Shown here: positions 45,640-53,373 of the stretch, piece by piece
Position numbering within the stretch: position 1 is the first letter of the stretch
Layout of the letters: the number at the start of each line of letters is the position of its first letter
Assembly: GCF_016861605.1 (NCBI RefSeq)
Contig: NZ_BOLM01000007.1
Coordinates: 115,546-179,545 of the forward strand
Source: Levilactobacillus wangkuiensis
GTDB taxonomy: Bacteria > Bacillota > Bacilli > Lactobacillales > Lactobacillaceae
DNA: 64,000 nucleotides
Reading direction: 5' to 3'
Translations under genes and position numbers: made by a program
Notes under the pieces: generated by a model
Told to the model about the DNA's origin: nothing
Seen by the model: only the letters and a program-made list of their open reading frames with translations
Databases searched by the model: none

Positions 45640-46401
45640 TTACTTGAGTTTATTGACGTAGTCCGTGTTGGATGTGATGTAGAGGCTATTTGCCAGCTTG
45701 AGACGTGTAATCTTTCCATAGCTAACCACAGAATCAATATCAAAGATGGTCCCCTTCGCAAACTTACGCTCTTTCTTCTTAAACGCTTTGTCACGGTACC
45801 GGGTCACATTAGTCTTCGCTTTAACCTGCTTGGCTGCCTTCAAATAGGTGGCCTTCTTTGCCGGTGTGGAAGAAACCCCGCCAACACCGTTCTTCAAGTC
45901 CTTGGCAAACTGGCTCTTACTGATGCCCCATTTGCTCAGATACCCATAAGGATCTTGATGGTCCCCCCAGATATTATCTGACACCCACTTATGGGACTTG
46001 ATACCCGCACCGGACCCGTCCAGCGTCAATGGAATTCCGTACTTATTCGCGTAGTACCGGAGTACCCACACATAGCGCTTGTAAGATTCGTTGAAGCGCT
46101 TCTGTGAGTCCACATGCGCCAGTTCGACCTGAAACGGTGAATTGGTATTGGCTACGGTCCCGGCGCCGTATGCGACATAACCTGGCGTCCCTACGATGTA
46201 GATTCCCTGGTCATCTACAATGGCGTGCGTGTAGGCTGCTGACCAGTGCCCCTGCATGTAACTGGCTTCGTTCTTGCCGGAGCCGGAGCCCCGATTATTA
46301 TCATTCCCGGTATCATGAGCAATGATGTACTTGTGCACTGCCTTGCGGTTATCACCAATGTTAGCAGCCAACTCGTAGCTGTGATTAAATGAATATCCCA
46401 T
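45640..46401 (-). CDS. Phage endolysin, N-acetylmuramoyl-L-alanine amidase
   Basis: The product has 253 residues. Residues about 1-165 form an Amidase_2 domain: KYIIAHDTGND (first His ligand), THAIVDDQGIYIV and a late HQDPYG. A linker rich in Thr, Lys and Ala leads to a C-terminal cell-wall-binding domain of the lactobacillar DUF5776/SH3-like type (TNVTRYRDKAFKKKERKFA). It cuts the glycan-peptide bond at lysis. It overlaps the holin stop by one base. No signal peptide, so a holin is needed. Confidence 0.92.
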   Translation of the reverse strand: MGYSFNHSYELAANIGDNRKAVHKYIIAHDTGNDNNRGSGSGKNEASYMQGHWSAAYTHAIVDDQGIYIVGTPGYVAYGAGTVANTNSPFQVELAHVDSQKRFNESYKRYVWVLRYYANKYGIPLTLDGSGAGIKSHKWVSDNIWGDHQDPYGYLSKWGISKSQFAKDLKNGVGGVSSTPAKKATYLKAAKQVKAKTNVTRYRDKAFKKKERKFAKGTIFDIDSVVSYGKITRLKLANSLYITSNTDYVNKLK

Positions 46402-46685
46402 TACTTGTCGTCCTCCTTCACATTGAAACCTTTGAACCCGTCAAACAAACCAGACGTGAATCCGCCTACCAGTAAGCCCATAACGGCTCCTGACAGGAAG
46501 TTATGGTCAGCCGTTACAAATACCGACAACAGACCGACTACTACGCCGACTCCCATCGACAACCATGGCATCCACTGGTTCGGCACCTTCGTCTGCTTCA
46601 CGGCTTGAGTCAAAACAAAAACGACCAGAGTTGTTAGAGCTAACTCGGCCGCCGTTCCTAGATTGAGTTGCTGGATATAGTCCAC
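46401..46685 (-). CDS. Phage holin
   Basis: The product has 94 residues from the GTG 8 bp after GAGG; a GTG nine bases earlier overlaps the site. Two or three membrane spans (about 12-30, 38-57, 66-83) and a charged C-terminus (GFNVKEDDK). Position next to the amidase and size identify it as a holin; the exact class is not clear. Confidence 0.8.
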   Translation of the reverse strand: MDYIQQLNLGTAAELALTTLVVFVLTQAVKQTKVPNQWMPWLSMGVGVVVGLLSVFVTADHNFLSGAVMGLLVGGFTSGLFDGFKGFNVKEDDK

Positions 46686-46686
46686 G

Positions 46687-46875
46687 CTACTCACCTCGCT
46701 TCTTCAATTTTTCATTCTCTCGTTTGAGTCGGTCATTCTCTCTCTTAAGTCGCTTGATCTCATCATTTTTAGTTGGCGGCTTTCCGGCGTTAATCCGAGC
46801 CACCCATACAGGCACGTAGCCAACCGCAATAGCTGAAATTGCAGAGAGAATGGCCGTAAATACCTTGTCGCTCAA
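46687..46875 (-). CDS. Small one-span membrane protein with coiled coil (XhlA-like)
   Basis: The product has 62 residues from a TTG behind AGGGG. One span (residues 5-27), then a heptad-like basic coil (EIKRLKRENDRLKRENEKL). It resembles haemolysin XhlA-type lysis accessory proteins in size and layout, although the span is N-terminal here. Overlaps the upstream in-frame end of the holin by a few bases. Confidence 0.65.
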   Translation of the reverse strand: MSDKVFTAILSAISAIAVGYVPVWVARINAGKPPTKNDEIKRLKRENDRLKRENEKLKKRGE

Positions 46876-46877
46876 CT

Positions 46878-47273
46878 TTAATCATCCCCTGTAAATGCAT
46901 AGCTCACAATCCGACAAATCACCCCGCCAGTCAGCACGGCCCCCGGACTGATAAGCGCCCCCATCTCCATATCGTGCACCAGGAAGCCCAGAAAGAACGA
47001 CATCCACACAAAGACTAGGCAGCCAATCATAATCGGCCGGGCATAGAACCAGTGGAAATCCCAGATTGAGTAAACCGCCGTAAACGTCCCAATCACCCCA
47101 ATTAGGAAGATTGAGACGGGGTCATCTAGGAACCCCAGCATAGTGTGCGCTGGGGGCTTCAAGTCGAAGAAGTTCACTTGGATGATGAAAACGAGCGCGA
47201 TAGCATAGGTCTCGACGGCGGACCAGAACCAGAACTGATTTTTCTTATAGTGTCGGTATAACTTTTTATCCAT
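46878..47273 (-). CDS. Phage membrane protein, four spans
   Basis: The product has 131 residues with four hydrophobic spans separated by short loops (WFWSAVETYAIALVFIIQ; IFLIGVIGTFTAVYSIW; PIMIGCLVFVWMSFFLG; VLTGGVICRIVSYAF). Not recognised by name. Its place in the lysis cassette suggests a holin-related or antiholin role. GGGGGTG precedes the ATG. Confidence 0.65.
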   Translation of the reverse strand: MDKKLYRHYKKNQFWFWSAVETYAIALVFIIQVNFFDLKPPAHTMLGFLDDPVSIFLIGVIGTFTAVYSIWDFHWFYARPIMIGCLVFVWMSFFLGFLVHDMEMGALISPGAVLTGGVICRIVSYAFTGDD

Positions 47274-47287
47274 AAGAAAAGCACCCC

Positions 47288-47428
47288 CTATGCCACTGCT
47301 GGCTTGTAGTCGGTGCCTGAGATGTCCTTATACTGTTCGTCGGTGATGAAGTCATGTTCCCGGTACCAGTTCAAGTCCGGGGTCAGCATACCCCAACTTG
47401 AAAATAATTTGATTGTCGTATAATTCAT
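47288..47428 (-). CDS. XkdX-family small phage protein
   Basis: The product has 46 residues: MNYTTIKLFSSWGMLT at the start and FITDEQYKDISGTDY near the end, matching the XkdX pattern of a small protein encoded between tail-fibre and lysis genes. GGAGGAG lies 6 bp before the ATG. Function unknown; probably not structural. It is too short for routine gene calls. Confidence 0.8.
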   Translation of the reverse strand: MNYTTIKLFSSWGMLTPDLNWYREHDFITDEQYKDISGTDYKPAVA

Positions 47429-47438
47429 AATTCTCCTC

Positions 47439-47867
47439 CTATTCCGCGTCTACGTTCGGAGCTGGTGTCTGAGCAACCATCATCTGAGCTACCTGACCGC
47501 CAAGTGCACTAGTGGCCGTCTTAACTTCCGTGACATCTTTTTTAACGCCTTGCACGTCCACAGTTGTTTGAGCCTGGGCCCCACCCAAGACGGCAAGAGT
47601 TTGCTTGAGCTGGGTGATAGTCTCCTGAGCTAACTCATTGTTGTGGATGAGATGATCGACGCTTAGGTCAGGCAGCCAATTAGCTGTGCGCTTCATGACG
47701 CCGGCCGTGTAAACGTAGTTTTTCCAATACCGCTGTACTGATTCCAGGGTCTCAGGTAACAGGTACAGCACTGTCCATCCCTTAGTTTCTTCACCAGTTG
47801 GTTGCGCCAAGGGCACCCCACTATCGGGATCCAGGTTCCAATAGGTCTTAATCGTTTTTTCTTCCAT
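47439..47867 (-). CDS. Phage tail-associated protein, function unknown
   Basis: The product has 142 residues. N-terminal part begins MEEKTIKTYWNLDPDSGVPL; C-terminal half is a predicted coil with Gln, Thr and Val repeats (TQLKQTLAVLGG, GVKKDVTEVKTATSALGG). Typical of minor proteins between tail fibres and XkdX. AAGGAG precedes the ATG. Confidence 0.65.
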   Translation of the reverse strand: MEEKTIKTYWNLDPDSGVPLAQPTGEETKGWTVLYLLPETLESVQRYWKNYVYTAGVMKRTANWLPDLSVDHLIHNNELAQETITQLKQTLAVLGGAQAQTTVDVQGVKKDVTEVKTATSALGGQVAQMMVAQTPAPNVDAE

Positions 47868-47873
47868 TGTTCA

Positions 47874-48308
47874 TCACTCCTTAACTAGCTTGTCATAATA
47901 AATCTTTACAAACGGGCCTCCATCTTGGCCAACTGATGAGACCGTATAGCCAGCCCCATATCCATTTCCATTATTTGCATTAGTATACAACCTCGCGCCA
48001 TCTAAAAGACTTACCGTCTGTGTGGAAATAAAAGTGTCCCGAGCAATCACAAAACTACACTTAGTGATTTTTGATACCATATTGGATAGATCAATAAACA
48101 CTGTCTTAGCACCTAAATCTGATTGGGTCTTTCCACCAATAGTTGCTTCGATATATCTCTCTTCTCTGTGAATCCGATACAACATCGTATAACTTGTAAA
48201 AAAGTCACTGGAACCTGTTAGTATCTGCCACTCATTTTCTTGGTCATATAACACTTGTCCGCCAATCAGCACCTTCGTAACCTTTTGATTGCCAATACGC
48301 ATTTCCAT
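47874..48308 (-). CDS. Tail-tip paralog 4, probable host-binding protein
   Basis: The product has 144 residues from MEMRIGNQKVTKVLIGGQ. The first 22 residues share the pattern V-G-x-K-x-V-x-K-V-L-I-G-G-x-V with the three genes upstream, while the remaining 120 residues are unrelated in sequence (a beta-rich domain ending YYDKLVKE). This suggests a common anchor and exchangeable tip domains. The ATG overlaps (TAATG) the stop that the small G-tract gene would have with nine Gs; AGGAGGTG lies 8 bp upstream. Confidence 0.75.
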   Translation of the reverse strand: MEMRIGNQKVTKVLIGGQVLYDQENEWQILTGSSDFFTSYTMLYRIHREERYIEATIGGKTQSDLGAKTVFIDLSNMVSKITKCSFVIARDTFISTQTVSLLDGARLYTNANNGNGYGAGYTVSSVGQDGGPFVKIYYDKLVKE

Positions 48309-48341
48309 TAGGCTACACCTCCTGCAAGAGGTGTACCCCAA

Positions 48342-48410
48342 TTAGTTAGTGAAAGTCTGGAGGGTTCCCCCCCCCCGAATTTTATCGTAGCTTGTGAATT
48401 TAATGTTCAT
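48342..48410 (-). CDS. Small G-tract gene s3, present reading frame (out of register)
   Basis: The present reading is 22 residues: MNIKFTSYDKIRGGG then TLQTFTN. GGAGG lies 8 bp before the ATG. With one G fewer in the tract at 48367-48376, the frame would run 34 residues (GGGEPSRLSLTNWGTPLAGG, then VA) and stop at TAATG on the start of the paralog at 48308. Confidence 0.7.
   Translation of the reverse strand: MNIKFTSYDKIRGGGTLQTFTN
48367..48376 (-). repeat. G10 tract
   Basis: Ten Gs on the minus strand inside gene s3. Nine would restore the frame that reaches the next start codon. Confidence 0.95.
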
Positions 48411-48413
48411 GTT

Positions 48414-48860
48414 TTAGTCCTCCTTGATTACGTTGAATTGATAGCCCCAAATTGTTCCATTTTTAAGATAAAGACTTCTGATTGATCCGTTGATAGTAGA
48501 CTGACCATAATTTCCAAATTTAACGTACAATTTATTTCCGTTGTAAGTGGCCTCACAACTACCATCCACGTTGGAAGACATACTGATGGTCTTCGGATTG
48601 TTATCTCCAAATCGAAACCCTTTAGGTAACTCCAACATGAGTCTATCCGTTACAGCAGAACCATTTGATATGCTTATATAGCCCCCGTCAACTACAAAGT
48701 AACCGGTATTTGTTCCTGGTTCAAACATCATAAGCGTATTCAATCCAATACCAAACGGGCAGTGAAACCAAGTGTTGGCATAATCGGGTTGCTCCCAGAT
48801 AACCTTATTTCCAATCAATACTTTCACTAATTTGTCCTTACCAATACTTACTTGGGTCAT
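48414..48860 (-). CDS. Tail-tip paralog 3, probable host-binding protein
   Basis: The product has 148 residues starting MTQVSIGKDKLVKVLIGNKV, the shared anchor, then a different beta-rich domain (RFGDNNPKTISMSSNVDGS). Only a weak GGTGAG site precedes the ATG, and this site lies within the G-tract gene s2, whose nine-G frame would stop at ATGA on this start. Translation may therefore depend on coupling. Confidence 0.75.
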   Translation of the reverse strand: MTQVSIGKDKLVKVLIGNKVIWEQPDYANTWFHCPFGIGLNTLMMFEPGTNTGYFVVDGGYISISNGSAVTDRLMLELPKGFRFGDNNPKTISMSSNVDGSCEATYNGNKLYVKFGNYGQSTINGSIRSLYLKNGTIWGYQFNVIKED

Positions 48861-48897
48861 ACTCGCTCACCGCCCATCAAGGCAGTAGAACCAGTAT

Positions 48898-48951
48898 TTA
48901 AGAGGTGGGTTCTACCCCCCCCGATAATTTAACAATATTAATTAGTTTCAT
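48898..48951 (-). CDS. Small G-tract gene s2, present reading frame (out of register)
   Basis: The present reading is 17 residues: MKLINIVKLSGGVEPTS. With one more G in the tract at 48915-48922 it would be 31 residues (KLSGGGRTHLLNTGSTALMG, then GERV) and end at ATGA on the start of the paralog at 48860. GAGAGG lies upstream of the ATG, inside the preceding gene. Confidence 0.7.
   Translation of the reverse strand: MKLINIVKLSGGVEPTS
48915..48922 (-). repeat. G8 tract
   Basis: Eight Gs on the minus strand inside gene s2; one short of the full-length frame. Confidence 0.95.
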
Positions 48952-48953
48952 AC

Positions 48954-49391
48954 TTACTCAATCCTCTCTAGTTGAATACCGACCGGAGAACCAATACCAA
49001 CAAAGAATTCTTGCCTCGACAATACATACGCCACATCGTCCTGCATCATCACAGCTGCTTCCGTTCCAGAATCGTTAATGACGAATTTTCCAAGCCGATA
49101 ATCTGATGCACCATAATTACCACTAACCTTATTAGAAGTATCAGTCTTTGTACCGGTAGAAACGAACTTTGAAAAAATAAATCCATCAGGAGGTACTATC
49201 TTGCAATACATCGATTGTGTACTGACAATTCCAGTTAACGATAAAATCCCATGGGATAAATTACTTAGCATCACTCCGCCAGTCATACTTCGTACACCAT
49301 CATATTTTTGCCAAATATCATCAACCGAAAGAAATAAGTTTCCACCAGCAATAATTTTCTTAACTTTTTTGTCACCTACTAAGACTGTCAT
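48954..49391 (-). CDS. Tail-tip paralog 2, probable host-binding protein
   Basis: The product has 145 residues starting MTVLVGDKKVKKIIAGGNLF (shared anchor), then an unrelated tip domain (MMQDDVAYVLSRQEFFVGIG). The ATG overlaps the stop of small gene s1 in ATGA, which is in register here; the ribosome site (GGGTGG) is weak. Confidence 0.75.
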   Translation of the reverse strand: MTVLVGDKKVKKIIAGGNLFLSVDDIWQKYDGVRSMTGGVMLSNLSHGILSLTGIVSTQSMYCKIVPPDGFIFSKFVSTGTKTDTSNKVSGNYGASDYRLGKFVINDSGTEAAVMMQDDVAYVLSRQEFFVGIGSPVGIQLERIE

Positions 49392-49471
49392 AGGGCACCA
49401 CCCACAATCTGGTGGCTCAGCGGGGTATTTCTACCCCCCCCCATGATAAATAGGGTTAACTTGTTATTCAT
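49388..49471 (-). CDS. Small G-tract gene s1, full-length frame
   Basis: The product has 27 residues: MNNKLTLFIMGGGRNTPLSH then QIVGGAL. GTAGGAGG lies before the ATG. The tract has nine Gs and the frame runs to a TGA overlapping the next ATG. Its C-terminus resembles the restored C-termini of s2 and s3 (GGGR/E..., GG near the end), so the three are homologous. Confidence 0.75.
   Translation of the reverse strand: MNNKLTLFIMGGGRNTPLSHQIVGGAL
49434..49442 (-). repeat. G9 tract
   Basis: Nine Gs on the minus strand inside gene s1, in register for the full-length product. Confidence 0.95.
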
Positions 49472-49482
49472 AACGCTACCTC

Positions 49483-49947
49483 CTACACTTTTTCAATACC
49501 AATTATTGCTGGACTTGAGTCACTCGTATCCATAGTTGTATATCCCAAACAAAAGTTGAACATAAATGTCTGGTATGATGGCGCCACTGGCGCACTACTC
49601 CCTGTAAAAAAGAGTGCACCACTCGCGACTTCCGGAATAAAAACCGCTTGGTTTGCACCATAAATACCTGCTGAATGCAAATATCTAGTATCGTTTGTCC
49701 CCGGTGACTTCCAATTGAAACTAGTAAACGCATATTCTTTTGGTGGATTTAGAATACAAAATTTCTTAGTCTTATACAGAAAAGAACAGTTTCCCAATAA
49801 GCTTGCTGTTCCATCTTCGTTATCCCTGAAAAATACTAATCCATTCACACCATCAGGCAGCTCCAACGGAATCCAACCACCAGAATCTCGGTAGACTACC
49901 TCACCACCAACTAACACTTTCCTAACTCGCTTATTACCAACTTGCAT
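49483..49947 (-). CDS. Tail-tip paralog 1, probable host-binding protein
   Basis: The product has 154 residues starting MQVGNKRVRKVLVGGEVVYR, the shared anchor, then a distinct domain (WIPLELPDGVNGLVFFRDNE). AGGAGG lies 7 bp before the ATG, the best site of the four paralogs, and no G-tract gene precedes it. It is the first of the tandem set, 11 bp after the tail fibre gene. Confidence 0.75.
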   Translation of the reverse strand: MQVGNKRVRKVLVGGEVVYRDSGGWIPLELPDGVNGLVFFRDNEDGTASLLGNCSFLYKTKKFCILNPPKEYAFTSFNWKSPGTNDTRYLHSAGIYGANQAVFIPEVASGALFFTGSSAPVAPSYQTFMFNFCLGYTTMDTSDSSPAIIGIEKV

Positions 49948-49958
49948 CCTTCCGCCTC

Positions 49959-50867
49959 CTAGCTAGTTGTCTCACTGGTATCAGTGGCCGGGTCCTCAAC
50001 AACGAAAATAACTGCGCTGTCATGGGTATCACCAAAACTCTGATAATCATCCGACTCGTGGAACACTTTGGCACCGAGCACTTCTAGATCCTTATCAATC
50101 GTCAAATCACCAGCGTCATAGTTGGTCGCCTCGGCCGTCCCATTTTCACGCCGTTGCACCACATGGCTCTTATCAGCTGGATTGATGGTTACATTGTCCC
50201 CATAGGTGATGGAGCTGTCACCATTATCCCGAACGTAGCCCTTATCAGCCGTTTCCTTAGCCACATAAGGACTATCATTCGCATTAACCGGGTCCTGCGT
50301 GTATTTCCACAGTGCTGCCACCGTTGCATCCTTGTCCGAGTACATTAAGCTCTCTGGCAAGATTACCTTATGTTCTTCAATGGCCCTGTCGACATACTCA
50401 CGGCTCGCTAAGCCTGTGGGTGTGATGTTGACCGTGACGTTAGCTACATCCCCAACAATCACGTAGATGGTCGACGTGAAGCGGAACCAGACTTTATCCG
50501 CATAATCCGGCATAAGCTCCGGCGTCTCAGCAGTGATAACCGCGTAGAGCTGTTCCTTATCTTCCCCATCCTTTGTGGCATACAGTCCAATAGCTTGAAT
50601 AAGGTAGCTTTCATCTAATTTCTCATTGACGAATTGGACCTCTGTCCCCGTTACTGCGGCGTTCCCATCAATCGGCTTTACTTGGTCAACAATATCTGCT
50701 GACTGAACTTCATTTGGCAGAGCCTCCAGACTGTCCAAATCAACTCCACTAAGATTATCAGCCGTGGAGGCCGCACGAGTAATCTCAAACTTAGCCTTAC
50801 CGTTAGCTGCCAAACTGGCCAGTAGCTTCCCAGCCATCGTCAGTTTTGACTTATTATATTTACTCAT
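49959..50867 (-). CDS. Phage tail fibre (tail-collar type N-terminus)
   Basis: The product has 302 residues. The N-terminal 170 residues (SKLTMAGKLLASLAANGKAK, then LYATKDGEDKEQLYAVIT and VNITPTGLASREYVD) match the tail-collar fibre N-domain that attaches to the baseplate. The C-terminal half has beta-helix-like repeats (YVRDNGDSSITYGDNVTINP). It overlaps the upstream tail gene by 8 bp. Confidence 0.85.
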   Translation of the reverse strand: MSKYNKSKLTMAGKLLASLAANGKAKFEITRAASTADNLSGVDLDSLEALPNEVQSADIVDQVKPIDGNAAVTGTEVQFVNEKLDESYLIQAIGLYATKDGEDKEQLYAVITAETPELMPDYADKVWFRFTSTIYVIVGDVANVTVNITPTGLASREYVDRAIEEHKVILPESLMYSDKDATVAALWKYTQDPVNANDSPYVAKETADKGYVRDNGDSSITYGDNVTINPADKSHVVQRRENGTAEATNYDAGDLTIDKDLEVLGAKVFHESDDYQSFGDTHDSAVIFVVEDPATDTSETTS

Positions 50868-51495
50868 TCAAATTCTCCCCTCCTTCTCTTACCATGGTTG
50901 CGACAGCCACATCAGGCTTAATTGCGCCCGCATACAGCTCCTGAGTCGTATCCGTAGCTGCGTCCAGGTCAGGCATGACCACCGTCGCAACAGCCACGTT
51001 TTGAATAGCTCCCAGATAGAAGTCTAGCTGAGTCTCAACCGCCGTCTGTGTCCGAATCTGATAGGTCATGTTTACTGGTAAATAGACGTTCAGCAAGTAC
51101 CGTAGCCGCTTGATTTGCTCCGGCGTGATGTCGTGAGCCTCACTCATCGTGTCAACGTGACTCCTGATGTGGTCCACGTCTACCACCGCAGAAATATCCA
51201 GTGACTGAATCAGCTCCTGAAAATATCGGATAGTGATTGGCCGGGGCGGCAAAATTCGCATAAGCACATCATACTGGCGGGACTCTAGTGACTTGGTGTA
51301 ATCGGTTGGAATCCCTAGCTGATACTCAAAGAGTGCTAAGCCCTCGGAATCAGCCTGCATGACAAACTGATTCATCAGCAGTCTTTCCTCCGAATCACCG
51401 AACCGGTCACCCATCTTTTGCTCAACTTCCATAAGACGTTGCATCTCACGCACACCGTCGTAGTAGCTAGGCAGATAGTCCTTTAAGTTAAGCAT
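50860..51495 (-). CDS. XkdU-type (DUF2313) baseplate/tail protein
   Basis: The product has 211 residues beginning MLNLKDYLPSYYDGVREMQRL, the usual start of YmfQ/XkdU proteins, with the ILPPRPITIRYFQELI segment. It sits between baseplate J and the fibre, like gpI in P2-like phages. The last 50 residues contain two AVATVV/AVATMV repeats. Overlaps baseplate J by 8 bp. Confidence 0.87.
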   Translation of the reverse strand: MLNLKDYLPSYYDGVREMQRLMEVEQKMGDRFGDSEERLLMNQFVMQADSEGLALFEYQLGIPTDYTKSLESRQYDVLMRILPPRPITIRYFQELIQSLDISAVVDVDHIRSHVDTMSEAHDITPEQIKRLRYLLNVYLPVNMTYQIRTQTAVETQLDFYLGAIQNVAVATVVMPDLDAATDTTQELYAGAIKPDVAVATMVREGGENLNE

Positions 51496-52636
51496 TAAGC
51501 GTCACCTCGCCAACCACTGGAAGTTCGGAAGTATCGTTCGTAAAGGTCATCTTCACATCACTATCGGACCCGTTAAGAACTGGTAGCGTAGCATTGATGA
51601 CCCCTTCGACCTTCATAATCTCTGTCAGAATCTGTGACCGGTAGACCGTGAGCGAGTACCCCCGGCCTGTCACCTTGTCGATGTCATCCCACGCCTCGCG
51701 ACGTTGGACAAAATAGCTCTCGATACCTGCTTCAATTGCCGTCTTCAGGCCATCCACCGTAGTAGACGTGTCCGGCGTGATACTCGTCTCGATACTAATC
51801 GGCACCTCTGTGGGCGCAACCACCGTCACCAGATGGTCGATAGGCGCTAGACCGTATCCCTGACCTTCTGTGTCCGGTGGGTCAATCTGTTCTTTGACTT
51901 GCTTGACTAACTCAGGACTAGCGGCCCTTTTAGAGTTGTTCAGGATGACCAGCTCGACTGTTCCGCCGCCCTGCCATGCTGGATAGACCTGACCGGCACC
52001 CACAGAATCAATCTTGCTGAGCATGTCCATGTAGTCGGCCACGTTCCCACCATAAGCATTGTAGGCATCCGGTGAGAGCAAGCGGTCCCGGAAATGGTCG
52101 TCGGTTTCGTCGTCCTTCGCCGGCACGTCCACAGAAAGGATTTCCGCCCAACTCAGCGCATCGTTCGGTGTGACCGGGAGAATCTGTCCGAGATAGCCGT
52201 TGGCCCGCGTACCGGTCTCCTCAGCAACAAGCAGCCCAGTTAAGTCTTCGTTGACCTCCAGAACGTGGTAGAAGATAGGTTCTTCACCTACACTTGCGAA
52301 CTGGTCGCCAACCTCAACATTGCTGACTGGAACACCCTTTGAGTCTAAGAACTCGGCGCTAACTTGCGCCGCGGTGGCAGTCTGACGCGCCAGCCCTCTC
52401 TCTGGTCCTCGGTAGTCCAAAAACTCGCCTGGGGCCGTCTGTGTGTACGTGGCACGCACGATATTTGCCATGTTCAGCGATTGCTCAGCCATCAGTGTAG
52501 CGGCCGGGGCCATCGCGTCGTAAATGATTGACCCTTGTCGCTTGTCTACGCCATCGGACACTTCATCAAGCATGGAATCCATGAAGTAATCGAAGTCATG
52601 AGACTCTAGTTCTGCAATCAGTGTTTCAGGATTCAC
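51488..52636 (-). CDS. Baseplate J-like protein (XkdT)
   Basis: The product has 382 residues. The N-terminus (DKRQGSIIYDAMAPAATLMA) and the central FRDRLLSPDAYNAYGGNVADY segment are typical of baseplate J wedge proteins. It joins the wedge to the tail fibre. Overlaps the gp25-like gene by 11 bp. Confidence 0.93.
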   Translation of the reverse strand: MNPETLIAELESHDFDYFMDSMLDEVSDGVDKRQGSIIYDAMAPAATLMAEQSLNMANIVRATYTQTAPGEFLDYRGPERGLARQTATAAQVSAEFLDSKGVPVSNVEVGDQFASVGEEPIFYHVLEVNEDLTGLLVAEETGTRANGYLGQILPVTPNDALSWAEILSVDVPAKDDETDDHFRDRLLSPDAYNAYGGNVADYMDMLSKIDSVGAGQVYPAWQGGGTVELVILNNSKRAASPELVKQVKEQIDPPDTEGQGYGLAPIDHLVTVVAPTEVPISIETSITPDTSTTVDGLKTAIEAGIESYFVQRREAWDDIDKVTGRGYSLTVYRSQILTEIMKVEGVINATLPVLNGSDSDVKMTFTNDTSELPVVGEVTLNA

Positions 52637-53069
52637 TAAGTGTCACCTCACTATCAATTGGGATGGTGCCGAAGATGGTCTCACAGGACCCGGCGACTCG
52701 TAGCGTAGTGGCGTCGACCCGCTCAGTCTCATCAATCGACACATCAGTGACCCGGTCGTCGGCCTCCAAAGCTTCAGTCAGCATTCGGTCGATTTCAACT
52801 TCTGCGTAGTCAAAATCCTTGCCAATTAGTTCTTCGAAGTCATTACCGTACTGATCATCGTAAATGGGATAGACAAAACGTTCCGTTTGAAGAATCTTGT
52901 CCACAGCTTGTACCATAGCAGCCTGTCCATCGACCATTGAGATGATTCGACCATCCCGGACTAGGTACGTGTAGCTGGAAAGTGTCTCCTCCTCAACCTC
53001 GTCTTCGACCTCATCAACCACGTCCTCGGTCTCAACTTCTTCTAGTTCATCGTCATTCATCTTCGTCAC
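52626..53069 (-). CDS. gp25-like baseplate wedge protein (XkdS, DUF2634)
   Basis: The product has 147 residues. After a very acidic N-terminus (EVETEDVVDEVEDEVEEE), the core AVDKILQTERFVYPIYDDQY with GNDFEELIG is the gp25/XkdS signature. It forms part of the baseplate inner wedge. Confidence 0.92.
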   Translation of the reverse strand: MTKMNDDELEEVETEDVVDEVEDEVEEETLSSYTYLVRDGRIISMVDGQAAMVQAVDKILQTERFVYPIYDDQYGNDFEELIGKDFDYAEVEIDRMLTEALEADDRVTDVSIDETERVDATTLRVAGSCETIFGTIPIDSEVTLSES

Positions 53070-53373
53070 CTCCCGTCTTCTCTAGTACATAAAATTGTTG
53101 GCCACCATCCTGGCGAATCATTGTGACTCCGTCGCCCTTTTTGAGAGCCCCCAGAATAGTGACCGTCTTCTCTTCGCCATCAAGCTTCACCTTCACCTTA
53201 TGGTCGGTGACCGATTCACTAAGATTCAAAAATGCTTCGGTAAGTGTCATCTGGTTTGAAATTTGAATGGCCAGTGGGTCTTCAGTAACGACCGTGCCAA
53301 ACACGATGTCTGAATACTCGCTATCCGGACCGCCACGGCTGGCCCACCAATTCAACATTGTCTCTCCCGCCAT
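53053..53373 (-). CDS. XkdR-type (DUF2577) baseplate protein
   Basis: The product has 106 residues. It begins MAGETMLNWWASRGGPDSEY and has a small beta-rich domain ending GDGVTMIRQDGGQQFYVLEK, as in XkdR. Overlaps both neighbours. Confidence 0.85.
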   Translation of the reverse strand: MAGETMLNWWASRGGPDSEYSDIVFGTVVTEDPLAIQISNQMTLTEAFLNLSESVTDHKVKVKLDGEEKTVTILGALKKGDGVTMIRQDGGQQFYVLEKTGGDEDE

